Shown here in pieces: positions 34,001-42,407 of a stretch of 64,000 nucleotides of DNA. The stretch is taken from positions 310,001 to 374,000 of the forward strand of contig JADJDU010000030.1 in NCBI GenBank assembly GCA_016702505.1, given 5' to 3'. The translations under genes and the position numbers were made by a program. The notes below the pieces were generated by a model. It was not told the DNA's origin and ran no database searches. It worked only from the letters and a program-made list of their open reading frames with translations. The stretch comes from Microthrixaceae bacterium (GTDB lineage Bacteria > Actinomycetota > Acidimicrobiia > Acidimicrobiales > Iamiaceae). Position 1 is the stretch's first letter, and the number at the start of each line of letters is the position of its first letter.

Positions 34001-36153
34001 GGTCGCCACATCTGATCCCGAGCGAGGTCGCCTGGATCGAGCCGTTCGTGACAGCCGGGGTGCTCGGTCTCACCGAGATCCACCTGGCCGCCACCCTCGC
34101 CCTCATCGATCCCGCCTCCCCCACCGAGGTCATCTTGGGTGCCGCCCTGGCCGCCCGCGCCCCCCAGCACGGCTCGGTGTGCGTGGAGATCAACTCGATC
34201 CGTCACACCGTGATCTCTGCCGCCACCGAACCGAACGACTTGGTGAGCGTCGATGCCGACACCACGATGGCTCTCGACACCTTCGGCGGCGGTCGAGACG
34301 ACGACGACCCCGACTACCTGGAACCGATCGATACCGCGGCAGCGATATCGATCGACGACCTCGAGTGGCCCAGCCCAGCCCGGTGGTTGGCCGAGCTGAG
34401 CAGGTCACGCCTGGTGAGGGTCGCCTCCGAGAACCCTGGGGGTGACCTCCGACCCCTGGTCCTCGACGGTGGACGCCTGTACCTGGCGCGGCACTGGTAC
34501 CTAGAACGTCACGTTGCGGCCGACCTGGCCGCCCGGGCGACCACGGTCACCTTTGACGCCGACGCCACCTCGGCTGCGCCCAACATCGCACCCGTCGTGG
34601 AGGCCCACATCGCCGATCTGTTCGAGATGGCGGCCCGGGCCACAGGAGCTTCACCTGACCCAGATCAGGTGGCGGCGGCCCAGGCGGTGGCCACCAGCAA
34701 CCTGGTGGTGATCGCCGGCGGTCCCGGCACCGGCAAGACCACCACCGTCGCCCACCTCCTGGCCGGTCTCCTGTGGTCCGCCAACACCCACAAGGCAGAT
34801 GGCCGGGACCCGAAGTGGACGGCCGCTCAGGCGACAGCCCTCCAGGCGGTGCCCCCAACGGACGCCGCCGCTCCGGCGAGGGGATACGACCGGATCGCGT
34901 TGGTGGCACCCACCGGCAAGGCTGCGGCCCGCATGACCGAGGCCATACGCCAAGCCGTCAACGGCCTGTCCGATCACCTCCCCGCCACAGTCGTCGAGCA
35001 ACTGAACGCGCTGGAGGCCGTCACCATCCACCGGTTGTTGGGTCGACGGGGCGCCGGTTTCAACCACGGCCCGGACAACCCACTTCCCCACGACCTGGTG
35101 ATAATCGACGAGGTGTCGATGGTGTCGCTATCGCTGATGGCCCATCTCCTGGTCGCCATCCCACCCCACACCAAGGTCGTGATGGTGGGTGACCCTTACC
35201 AGTTGGCCAGCGTGGAAGCGGGCACGGTCCTGGGCGACATGGTCGGAATGCGGGCCGCGGTGGACGGGCAGGCCACCCCACCGCCGGTGCTGACTCCCGC
35301 CGTCCGGTCGCTTTCGACCATCCACCGCCAGGGCAAAGACTCGAGCATCTTGGATCTGGCCGCCGCCATACGAGAGGGTCGCTCCGACCATGTAGTCGAC
35401 CTGCTAACTGATGGAGCCGTCGATCTGACCTGGATCGACGCTGATGCGGTTTCGACCGACAGGACAGGTACAGCCAATACGGCTGGAGCAAAGCCCCGAG
35501 GTCACCGGGCCGAGCACGTTCGCCGATTGGAGCAGCTCACCTCCGAGGTACGAGACAGCGCCACCGAGGCGGTCCGGGCCGCCGAGGCTGACGATATCGA
35601 GGCCGCTCTGGCGGCGATCGAATCGGTGAAGGTCCTGTGTGCGCTGCGTCGTGGACCGACCGGGGTCGACCACTGGAACCGCTCGGTCGAGGACTACCTG
35701 CGTCGCCTAACCATCATCCGCCGGGGTGACTGGTACGCCGGCCGGCCCGCCATGGTCACCGAGAACGACTACGTGAACCACGTGTTCAATGGAGATGTGG
35801 GTGTGGCCCTTCCGGCCACCACCGAGGTGATCGACGGTCCCGAAGCCGCCAACTACCGGGTGGTGTTCGCCCGTAGCGGAGCCAGCCATGAGGTCCCGGC
35901 CATCCGCCTCGACCGGGTGACCACCCAATGGGCGATGTCTATCCACAAGAGCCAGGGCTCCGAGTTCGCCCACGCCGTGGTGGTCCTACCCCCACCGCCG
36001 GCTCGCATCCTGACCCGGGAACTGCTCTACACCGGTGTGACCCGCGCCAAGCAACGTTTGACGGTCGTGGCCTCCGAGGTAGCCATACGCGCCGCGGTCG
36101 ATCGACCCGTGGCCCGAGCCTCCGGCATGGCCGACCGCCTCAGCCGCTTGTAG
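33997..36153 (+). CDS. recD: Exodeoxyribonuclease V alpha subunit RecD
   Basis: The 718-residue protein is the SF1B 5'-3' helicase of RecBCD. The N-terminal 220 residues interact with the other subunits in known enzymes. Walker A is IAGGPGTGKTTT near residue 240, LVAPTGKAAARMTEAI near 302, motif II VIIDEVSMVSLSLM near 367, motif III VMVGDPYQLASVEAG near 394, and the C-terminal SIHKSQGSEFAHAVVVLP and YTGVTRAKQRLTVV near 647 and 677. ATG 33997 overlaps the recB stop codon (ATGA) and has GGAGG before it. The order recC-recB-recD with coupled starts is the usual actinobacterial operon. Confidence 0.95.
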   Translation: MRSPHLIPSEVAWIEPFVTAGVLGLTEIHLAATLALIDPASPTEVILGAALAARAPQHGSVCVEINSIRHTVISAATEPNDLVSVDADTTMALDTFGGGRDDDDPDYLEPIDTAAAISIDDLEWPSPARWLAELSRSRLVRVASENPGGDLRPLVLDGGRLYLARHWYLERHVAADLAARATTVTFDADATSAAPNIAPVVEAHIADLFEMAARATGASPDPDQVAAAQAVATSNLVVIAGGPGTGKTTTVAHLLAGLLWSANTHKADGRDPKWTAAQATALQAVPPTDAAAPARGYDRIALVAPTGKAAARMTEAIRQAVNGLSDHLPATVVEQLNALEAVTIHRLLGRRGAGFNHGPDNPLPHDLVIIDEVSMVSLSLMAHLLVAIPPHTKVVMVGDPYQLASVEAGTVLGDMVGMRAAVDGQATPPPVLTPAVRSLSTIHRQGKDSSILDLAAAIREGRSDHVVDLLTDGAVDLTWIDADAVSTDRTGTANTAGAKPRGHRAEHVRRLEQLTSEVRDSATEAVRAAEADDIEAALAAIESVKVLCALRRGPTGVDHWNRSVEDYLRRLTIIRRGDWYAGRPAMVTENDYVNHVFNGDVGVALPATTEVIDGPEAANYRVVFARSGASHEVPAIRLDRVTTQWAMSIHKSQGSEFAHAVVVLPPPPARILTRELLYTGVTRAKQRLTVVASEVAIRAAVDRPVARASGMADRLSRL

Positions 36154-36169
36154 TGAGGCAAACGCCCGA

Positions 36170-36186
36170 GACGGACTCAGTCCGTC
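36170..36186. terminator. Short inverted repeat between recD and the Ddn-like gene
   Basis: GACGGACT (36170-36177) and AGTCCGTC (36179-36186) form a perfect 17-bp interrupted palindrome around one base, overlapping the stop codon of the minus-strand gene. It could end transcription from both sides, but no T tract follows. Confidence 0.35.
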
Positions 36187-36620
36187 GGTTCCAGCACGAA
36201 CAGCGGGATGATCCGGTCGGTGGCGGCCTGATAGTTGTCGTAGTCGGGCCACACCGCCATGGCACGGGCCCACCATGTGGCCTTTTCGTCACCGTCGACC
36301 TCACGCACCGACAGGTCGTGACGTTCGCCACCGTCTTGGATCCGGACCACCGGGTTGGCCCGGATGTTGTGGACCCACTGGGGATGGGTGGGTGCTCCCC
36401 CCATCGATCCGATCACCGCGTATCGACCCTCCCCGTCGGCGACCCGCACCAGCGGCGTCTTGCGGACCTTGCCCGACTTGGCTCCTAACGTCCACAGCAC
36501 CATCCACTGGTCTCCGACCAGCTCGCTGGGCTCGGACCCGTCGCTGCGCTCGTAGCGCTCGATCTCCAAGGCGATCGGCTCCCACGGGCTCGGTTCGTAT
36601 TCGGCATCGAAGGCGGACAC
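36177..36620 (-). CDS. Deazaflavin (F420)-dependent nitroreductase family protein (Ddn-like)
   Basis: The 147-residue protein has the split-barrel fold of the Ddn family: WMVLWTLGAKSGKVRKTPLVRVADGEGRYAVIGSMGG at residues 40-77, the core of F420 binding, then PTHPQWVHNIRANPVVRIQDGG, and ends YQAATDRIIPLFVLEP. The length matches the family, known from mycobacterial F420H2-dependent quinone or nitro reductases. GTG 36620 is chosen because AGAGGAG lies 8 nt upstream; the extension beyond is not homologous. It is convergent with recD and divergent from the YccF gene. F420 use is inferred from the family. Confidence 0.88.
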   Translation of the reverse strand: MSAFDAEYEPSPWEPIALEIERYERSDGSEPSELVGDQWMVLWTLGAKSGKVRKTPLVRVADGEGRYAVIGSMGGAPTHPQWVHNIRANPVVRIQDGGERHDLSVREVDGDEKATWWARAMAVWPDYDNYQAATDRIIPLFVLEPTD

Positions 36621-36782
36621 AGGACAACTCCTCTGGGTGCGGATCGGTTCCGGCGACGAGTCAACCACGCCGGAGCACCGGTGCGTCGCCCGGCGGGTCA
36701 TCCTCGGGTTGTCCGCCACGGCGTCACATCCATCGGGTACCCATGGTCGCTACGGTGCCAACCGGGCAAGGAGAAGCGACGA

Positions 36783-37160
36783 GTGAAGACCCTGGGCAAC
36801 ATCTTGTGGCTGGTGCTGGGGGGCGTGTGGCTGGCCCTGGCCTGGCTGATGTGGGCGGGGATCCTGGCGCTGACCATCGTGGGGATCCCGTTCGGTCTCC
36901 AATGCATCAAGTTGGCCGAGTTCAGCCTTTGGCCCTTCGGACGTCAGGCGGTTGCCGACCCTTCGGCCTCCAAGCTCGGGGCCATAGGAGCCGTCCTGTG
37001 GTTCATACCCGGATGCGTGATGTTCGTGGCCTATGTGAGCTGCGGAGTGGCCCTGTGCCTCACCATCATCGGCATCCCCTTCGGTATCCAGACCTTCAAG
37101 ATGGCGTTCCTGGCCCTGGCACCCTTCGGCAAGAAGATCGTCACCGTCCCGAGCTCCTAG
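36783..37160 (+). CDS. YccF-domain inner-membrane protein
   Basis: The 125-residue protein has two copies of the short YccF module: LGNILWLVLGGVWLALAWLMWAGILALTIVGIPFGLQCIKLAEFSLWPFG and a second with GVALCLTIIGIPFGIQTFKMAFLALAPFG, each a membrane helix followed by the GIPFGxQ signature. Three or four helices in all. The role of the family is unknown. GTG 36783 follows AAGGAG by 10 nt. Its stop codon overlaps the -10 element (TAGGTT) of the next gene. Confidence 0.88.
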   Translation: MKTLGNILWLVLGGVWLALAWLMWAGILALTIVGIPFGLQCIKLAEFSLWPFGRQAVADPSASKLGAIGAVLWFIPGCVMFVAYVSCGVALCLTIIGIPFGIQTFKMAFLALAPFGKKIVTVPSS

Positions 37161-37163
37161 GTT
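37158..37163 (+). promoter_or_regulatory. Candidate leaderless -10 element for the PLD-helicase gene
   Basis: TAGGTT, 7 nt before GTG 37171; its TAG is also the stop codon of the YccF gene. Confidence 0.5.
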
Positions 37164-37170
37164 CAGGCCC

Positions 37171-40100
37171 GTGACCGAACTTCCCGCCGGCATCTACGAA
37201 CTGCTCATCACCGAGGGCCTGGAAGCCCGACTGAGCGCACTGTCCGACGGGCTCACCGCTGACCGGGCAAAGCTGGACCGGGCCGAAGCCGCCGACCGGA
37301 TCGCCTGGCACATAGGCCGCGAGGTAGAGCGGGCCATCGCCGGCGTCGCCGAGGCCGATAGGACCAAGGTGGGGATCTCGGTCGCCCGTGTTCTGATCGA
37401 GCGGCTGTCGGAACTGGTTGGTGTGGACCGCGCCGCCGCACCAATCGAGGCCGGCGCAACCCTGCGGGCGGTGACCGAGACGCGACCCGACGGTCGGCCC
37501 GGCACCGTCGACATCCCGCTCATCCCGCTGCTCGACACCACCCTGCTCACCAACTCCCCCGGCGAACCGACCCTGTGGAGCCAGCTCCGTTCCGAGATCG
37601 ACTCGGCTGACCGCATCGACGTGGTGATGGCCTTCATCCGTCGCAGCGGTATCGCGCCCCTCCTCGATGCGTTGGGACGCCATTGCGAGAGGGGACGGGA
37701 CCTGCGGGTGCTGACCACCACCTACACCGGTTCCACCGAACAGGCGGCACTGGAACAGCTGGTTCAACTCGGGGCCGACGTGCGGGTTTCCTATGACGTC
37801 ACCACCACCCGGCTCCACGCCAAGGCCTGGGTGTTCCACCGCCGTTCGGGGTTCTCCACGGCGTATGTGGGTTCATCGAACCTCACCCATTCGGCTCAGG
37901 TCACCGGGATGGAATGGAACCTGCGGGCCTCCCAGGCCCGCAATCCTCATGTGATCGCCAAGTTCGACGCCGTGTTCGACAGCTACTGGGCCAGCGGCGA
38001 CTACGTCGGCTTCGACCCCGATCAGTTCCAGGCCGAGCAAACCCGTGCCGGCCGAACCGATCACGGCCCGATGGTGATCCTCAGCCCGATCGAGATCCAC
38101 CCACTCCCCTTCCAGGACCGACTCCTCGAGCTGCTCGCCGTTTCCCGTCAACACGGCCATCACCGCAACCTGCTGGTGGCGGCCACCGGAACCGGCAAGA
38201 CGGTGATGGCCGCCCTCGACTACGCCCGCCTGCGCGACCAACTGGGACGCTCCCGTCTGCTGTTCGTCGCTCACCGCGAGGAGATCCTGGACCAGAGCCT
38301 GGCCACGTTCCGCCACGCCCTGCGCGACTCGTCTTTCGGTGAGAAGTGGGTCGGTGGAGCCCGGCCCACCCGCTTCGATCACGTCTTCGCGTCGATACAG
38401 AGCCTCAACGCCGCCCAGCTCGAGGACCTCCCGCCCGACCACTTCGACGTGGTCATCGTCGACGAGTTCCACCACGCCGCGGCGGCCTCGTACCGACGGG
38501 TCCTCGACCACCTCCGCCCGATCGAGTTGCTGGGCCTGACCGCCACCCCCGAACGCAGCGACGGCCTGCCGGTCCTGAAATGGTTCGACGACCGCATCGC
38601 CGCAGAGCTGCGGCTGTGGGACGCCATCGACCAGCAGTACCTGGTGCCCTTCCAGTACTTCGGGGTCCGCGACGGTATGGACCTCACGAACGTTCCCTGG
38701 CGACGGGGCGTCGGCTACGACCCCGAAGCACTGACCGCCTGCTACACGAGCTCGGATGCCTGGGCCCGGCTGGTGGTCAAGGAGGTGGCCCGGCGCTGCG
38801 ACGTCGCGGCGATGCGGGCCCTCGGGTTCTGCGTGAGCATCGATCACGCCCGGTTCATGGCCCGCAACTTCAGCCGCCACGGCATCCCCGCGGTGGCCAT
38901 CTGGGGTGACACGCCCCGCGACGAACGCCAGGCCGCTCTGGCAGACCTGAAGGCCGGCCGGGCAAGTGTGGTGTTCTCCGTCGACCTGTTCAACGAGGGT
39001 GTCGACGTCCCCGCGGTGGACACCGTGCTGATGCTGCGCCCCACCGAGAGCCCGGTCCTGTTCCTCCAGCAACTCGGACGCGGCCTGCGCAAGGCCCGGG
39101 GCAAGCCGTTCTGCACGGTGTTGGACTTCGTGGGAACCCACCGTCGGGAGTTTCGCTTCGACCGCCGCTACCGGGCTCTGCTCGGCGGTGGCCGCAGCGA
39201 CGTTCACCGAGCGGTCGAGACGGGGTTCCCGTTCCTGCCCACCGGCTGTCACATGGAGCTCGACCAGAAGTCAGCCGAGGTGGTGCTGGCCAGCATCCGC
39301 AGCGCCATCCCCACCAGGTTCACAGAACGGATCGACGAGCTGCGGTCCCTGCGCCGCAACGACCCCATGCTCGGGCTCGCCGGTTTCCTCACCGAATCGG
39401 GCCTCGACCTCGAAGACCTGTACACCGGCGACCGCTGCTGGTCAGATCACTTGGCCGCCGCTGACCAACCGGTCCTCGAGGCCGGCCCGTCCGAGACATC
39501 GCTACGCCGGGCCATCGGCCGCCTCCTCCACGTCGACGACGGCGAGCGCCTCACCCGCTACCGCGACCTGCTGTCCGGCGAACGACCGATGGCCGCCGAC
39601 CTCGGGGTTAGGGATCGGCGCCTGCTCCAGATGCTGGTCGCCTCGCTAGGGGACCAGGTGCTCACCAAGGACCACACCCTCCAAGAGGGCGTCGACCTGG
39701 TGTGGTCTCACCCCCAGGTCCGAGCCGAGGTGGCGGAGCTGACCACGGTGCTCGGAGACCGGGTCGATCACCTGCACCAACCGTTGTCCACCCACCCCGA
39801 CGTACCCCTCCAGGTCCACGCCCGCTACTCGCGCATCGAGATCCTGGCCGCCACCGGAGCAGCCGGAGACCGAGGCCAGGCCCCAGCGTGGCGGGAAGGG
39901 GTCAAACACCTGCACGACGCCCGCGCCGACGTCTTCGTGTTCACCCTCGACAAGTCCAGCGGCAGCTTCTCCCCCACCACCCGCTACCGCGACTACGCCA
40001 TCACCAGGAACCTGATCCACTGGGAGAGCCAGTCGCGAACCACCGAGGACAGCCCCACCGGCCTCCGGTACCGAAACCACGTGGAGATGGGGCACTCGAT

Positions 40101-40263
40101 CCTGCTGTTCGGCCGCCTTCGAAACGACGACCGCGCCTTCTGGTTCCTGGGCCCCGCCACCTACCGGAGCCACGAGGGTGAACGCCCCATGGCCATCACC
40201 TGGGAGCTCGAGGTCCCCCTCCCCGGCGACCTCTTCGCCTCCTTCGCCGCCGCAGTCGCCTGA
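37171..40263 (+). CDS. PLD-nuclease / SF2-helicase / DUF3427-like protein (SauUSI-like)
   Basis: The 1030-residue protein joins three parts. Residues 140-285 form a phospholipase D-type nuclease with one HKD motif: RLHAKAWVF near residue 214 and SSNLTHSAQ near 231. Residues 320-660 form a DEAD-like helicase: ATGTGKTV near 338, VDEFHHAA near 430, GLTATPERSD near 454, NEGVDVPAVD and QQLGRGLRKARG near 605-640. The last 350 residues resemble the DUF3427 region. The order matches SauUSI, an ATP-dependent type IV restriction enzyme that cuts DNA with modified cytosine; DUF3427 would be the DNA-reading part. The N-terminal 130 residues are a helical extension. A paralogue lies 2 kb downstream. Antiviral restriction is inferred. 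Confidence 0.82.
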   Translation: MTELPAGIYELLITEGLEARLSALSDGLTADRAKLDRAEAADRIAWHIGREVERAIAGVAEADRTKVGISVARVLIERLSELVGVDRAAAPIEAGATLRAVTETRPDGRPGTVDIPLIPLLDTTLLTNSPGEPTLWSQLRSEIDSADRIDVVMAFIRRSGIAPLLDALGRHCERGRDLRVLTTTYTGSTEQAALEQLVQLGADVRVSYDVTTTRLHAKAWVFHRRSGFSTAYVGSSNLTHSAQVTGMEWNLRASQARNPHVIAKFDAVFDSYWASGDYVGFDPDQFQAEQTRAGRTDHGPMVILSPIEIHPLPFQDRLLELLAVSRQHGHHRNLLVAATGTGKTVMAALDYARLRDQLGRSRLLFVAHREEILDQSLATFRHALRDSSFGEKWVGGARPTRFDHVFASIQSLNAAQLEDLPPDHFDVVIVDEFHHAAAASYRRVLDHLRPIELLGLTATPERSDGLPVLKWFDDRIAAELRLWDAIDQQYLVPFQYFGVRDGMDLTNVPWRRGVGYDPEALTACYTSSDAWARLVVKEVARRCDVAAMRALGFCVSIDHARFMARNFSRHGIPAVAIWGDTPRDERQAALADLKAGRASVVFSVDLFNEGVDVPAVDTVLMLRPTESPVLFLQQLGRGLRKARGKPFCTVLDFVGTHRREFRFDRRYRALLGGGRSDVHRAVETGFPFLPTGCHMELDQKSAEVVLASIRSAIPTRFTERIDELRSLRRNDPMLGLAGFLTESGLDLEDLYTGDRCWSDHLAAADQPVLEAGPSETSLRRAIGRLLHVDDGERLTRYRDLLSGERPMAADLGVRDRRLLQMLVASLGDQVLTKDHTLQEGVDLVWSHPQVRAEVAELTTVLGDRVDHLHQPLSTHPDVPLQVHARYSRIEILAATGAAGDRGQAPAWREGVKHLHDARADVFVFTLDKSSGSFSPTTRYRDYAITRNLIHWESQSRTTEDSPTGLRYRNHVEMGHSILLFGRLRNDDRAFWFLGPATYRSHEGERPMAITWELEVPLPGDLFASFAAAVA

Positions 40264-40351
40264 CCAGCTCCCCATCAAGAAGCACCCGTCAAGAAGTACC
40301 GGCACCAACGACCGCGATGGCGAGGGGAAGGCGGGTGACCCTGGGCGTGCG

Positions 40352-40357
40352 TACTCT
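40352..40357 (+). promoter_or_regulatory. Candidate leaderless -10 element for the NYN gene
   Basis: TACTCT, 7 nt before ATG 40365. Confidence 0.5.
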
Positions 40358-40364
40358 TCGCCGC

Positions 40365-41759
40365 ATGAGCGAGAACCCCCGGGTTGCCGTGTACTGGGAC
40401 TTTGAGAACGTGCACGCCTCCCTGCTTGACGAACTCCGAGGCGACGGGGCCTATCGGCGGTCCTTCTATGCACCCCAAGAGACCATCGTGGACCTTGAAC
40501 CGGTCCTCGACTTCGCCGCCGCCTTCGGCTCGATAGCGGTCAACCGAGCCTACGGAAACTGGCAGTGGTTCGGGAAGTACCGGGGTGCACTCCAGGCCCA
40601 GGCCGTCGACCTTGTTCAGATGTTCCCGCTCAGCGGCCTCAAGAACGGGGCCGACATACGTCTCGCCCTTGACGTCCTCGAGGATCTGCACCAGTACGAA
40701 CACATCAGCCATGTGGTTCTGGTGGCCGGTGACAGCGATTACGTGGCACTGGCCCAGAAGTGCCGCAAGCTCGGTCGGGCGTTCATCGCCGTAGGCATGC
40801 CAAAGACGAACGCCCTGTTCAAGGCGGCATGCGACGAGTTCAAGTACTACGGCTCACTCACCGAACCGGTGCCGAGCCACGAGTCGACGCTGGACCCAGC
40901 CCTCATGCCCGCAATGGAAGAGGCGGTCCCGGCGTTCGACATGGATCACGCCGCCGCCCTCATACTTCGGGCGCTCAAGCAACTCCGCTCCGGCAAGGAC
41001 ACCCCCTGGGTCAACAAGGCAGGCGTCCGGCCGATGCTGGTGCGCCTCGACAGCTCCTGGGACGAGTCGCGTTATGGCTTCAAGAACCTCTCCAGTCTGT
41101 TGAGCGCTCTCGATGGTCTGGTCGCCGAACGCACGGTTGACAACCATCGAGATGTGGCTCCCCGCAGCATGGTTGAAAGCAAACCGAAGGAGGTCGTCGT
41201 CAGCACGGCCGCCGATCCGGCGGATGCTGTATCGAGACCGACGGAACCGCAGATCTCTCCTCCCCCGGGGGCCGATGAGCCCGCCGCTGTCGACCCTGTC
41301 AACCCTGTCAACCCTATCGACCGAGCCCTTAGACGCCTCCAGGTTCGACTACCCGATGACCGGCACAGCCTGTGGATGTCACCGGCTCTACTGCTGCAGA
41401 TATTCGAGTCGGCACCCGACCGGACCCTACCTAGCCGCCAGGACGTTGTAGCGAAGCTTCACGGCACACTCCAGGCCCTTCGCCCCGATGCCAGCGAGAC
41501 GGATGCCCGCAAGATCCAGCAGATCTACTTCAAGGTAGGCAGCTTCGACCTGCTCGGCCGAGACGTCGGCATACGCCTTCTGATCACCGACGAGCAGGAA
41601 CTGACCGAACGGTTGGCCCGTGGCCTGTTGGAACGGGTTCGGAGCCAGACGCCGGACCTCCTCGAAGATGAGCAGGTGCTAATCGACGGTCTGTGCGGCG
41701 ACCACTGCCCCCAATCTGCGGTCGAGACAATCCAGAAGGTCCGCCTCGAACTGACATGA
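40365..41759 (+). CDS. NYN-domain ribonuclease with OST-HTH/LOTUS domains
   Basis: The 464-residue protein starts with a NYN (PIN-like) nuclease domain: VAVYWDFENVHASLL at residue 6 with the first catalytic Asp, GADIRLALDVLEDL near 100, and VVLVAGDSDYVALAQKCRKLG near 120 with further Asp residues. Two winged-helix segments follow: residues 190-255 (ALILRALKQL, then RYGFKNLSSLLSAL) and 335-405 (LWMSPALLLQIFESAPDRTL...), both like OST-HTH/LOTUS RNA-binding domains, separated by a Pro/Asp-rich linker. LOTUS domains bind G-rich RNA in known cases. All catalytic acidic residues are present. It lies between two PLD-helicase paralogues. It probably cleaves RNA; target and trigger are unknown. Confidence 0.85.
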   Translation: MSENPRVAVYWDFENVHASLLDELRGDGAYRRSFYAPQETIVDLEPVLDFAAAFGSIAVNRAYGNWQWFGKYRGALQAQAVDLVQMFPLSGLKNGADIRLALDVLEDLHQYEHISHVVLVAGDSDYVALAQKCRKLGRAFIAVGMPKTNALFKAACDEFKYYGSLTEPVPSHESTLDPALMPAMEEAVPAFDMDHAAALILRALKQLRSGKDTPWVNKAGVRPMLVRLDSSWDESRYGFKNLSSLLSALDGLVAERTVDNHRDVAPRSMVESKPKEVVVSTAADPADAVSRPTEPQISPPPGADEPAAVDPVNPVNPIDRALRRLQVRLPDDRHSLWMSPALLLQIFESAPDRTLPSRQDVVAKLHGTLQALRPDASETDARKIQQIYFKVGSFDLLGRDVGIRLLITDEQELTERLARGLLERVRSQTPDLLEDEQVLIDGLCGDHCPQSAVETIQKVRLELT

Positions 41760-41772
41760 GCGTGGACGACGG

Positions 41773-42306
41773 TCACGACTCGACCGACGTGGTGACCAGG
41801 ATCCGAACCGACCACATGGCACTACCCACCAGGAGCCCGAAGGCCAAGGGAAGCCCGAACAGGATCATCATTCCGCCGCCGATGTTCGCCCCGATCACCG
41901 GGGCTGTAACCACCCGGGCCGTCAGACCCACGATGACCCCGGCCGCCACCGCCGCGCCCACCGGCAACCACCAAGGGCCGTCCCAGCGTCCCCGACGGGC
42001 CTCGATGGCCAGACCCAGTACAGCCAGAACCAGAAGAACCAGCGAGGCGCCGCCGACCAGGTTCTCGATCCCGTCACTGATCTCGGGCCCGCGGACCATG
42101 TAGTCGTAGTCGTCGGGGTTGGATACCGCAGCGGACCCGACCTCGTTGTTGGCGACCGGACCGGTCATCCACCACGCCGTCACCGGGCTGACCAGCACCA
42201 GCACGACGGCGGCGACCCTCCCAGCCCACGACGTGCCTCGCCGCCGCGGCTTCAACTCCTCCCCTGGCGGCGGGGCCGCATTCGTTTCTCCCTCTACTCG
42301 TGACAT
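41773..42306 (-). CDS. Putative membrane protein with three or four helices
   Basis: The 177-residue protein has a hydrophilic N-terminus of 30 residues, one helix (VAAVVLVLVSPVTAWWMTG), a polar loop with NPDDYDYMVRGPEISD, then three helices (ASLVLLVLAVLGLAIE, WLPVGAAVAAGVIVGLTARVV, and the Gly-rich MMILFGLPLAFGLLVGSAMWSV). No family is recognised. It is convergent with the NYN gene (13 bp apart) and divergent from the HIT-PLD-helicase gene with about 100 bp between starts. ATG 42306 is chosen over an upstream alternative, without a clear ribosome site. A role with the neighbours, for example as a membrane effector, is only possible. Confidence 0.6.
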   Translation of the reverse strand: MSRVEGETNAAPPPGEELKPRRRGTSWAGRVAAVVLVLVSPVTAWWMTGPVANNEVGSAAVSNPDDYDYMVRGPEISDGIENLVGGASLVLLVLAVLGLAIEARRGRWDGPWWLPVGAAVAAGVIVGLTARVVTAPVIGANIGGGMMILFGLPLAFGLLVGSAMWSVRILVTTSVES

Positions 42307-42393
42307 GCCACCACTCTGTCCACTTCCCCACCCGGTGGCCATGGGTGGTTCCCCCCAACTCGGCTTGGGTGCTCTGGTCTCATGCCCCAGCGG

Positions 42394-42399
42394 TAGGTT
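42394..42399 (+). promoter_or_regulatory. Candidate leaderless -10 element for the HIT-PLD-helicase gene
   Basis: TAGGTT, 8 nt before GTG 42408; the same hexamer is used before the paralogue at 37171. Confidence 0.5.
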
Positions 42400-42407
42400 C
42401 AGTGGCG

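Noticed and set aside
26565..36153. recCBD as an AddAB or AdnAB system
   Set aside because: Three subunits with a RecD-type SF1B helicase (GGPGTGKTTT) and a degenerate RecC are visible, which fits RecBCD only.
37873..39252. Long open frame (459 codons) on the minus strand inside the PLD-helicase gene
   Set aside because: It is a mirror frame of a GC-rich gene; the product is Gly/Val/Asp-biased with no motifs, while the plus strand has clear helicase motifs.
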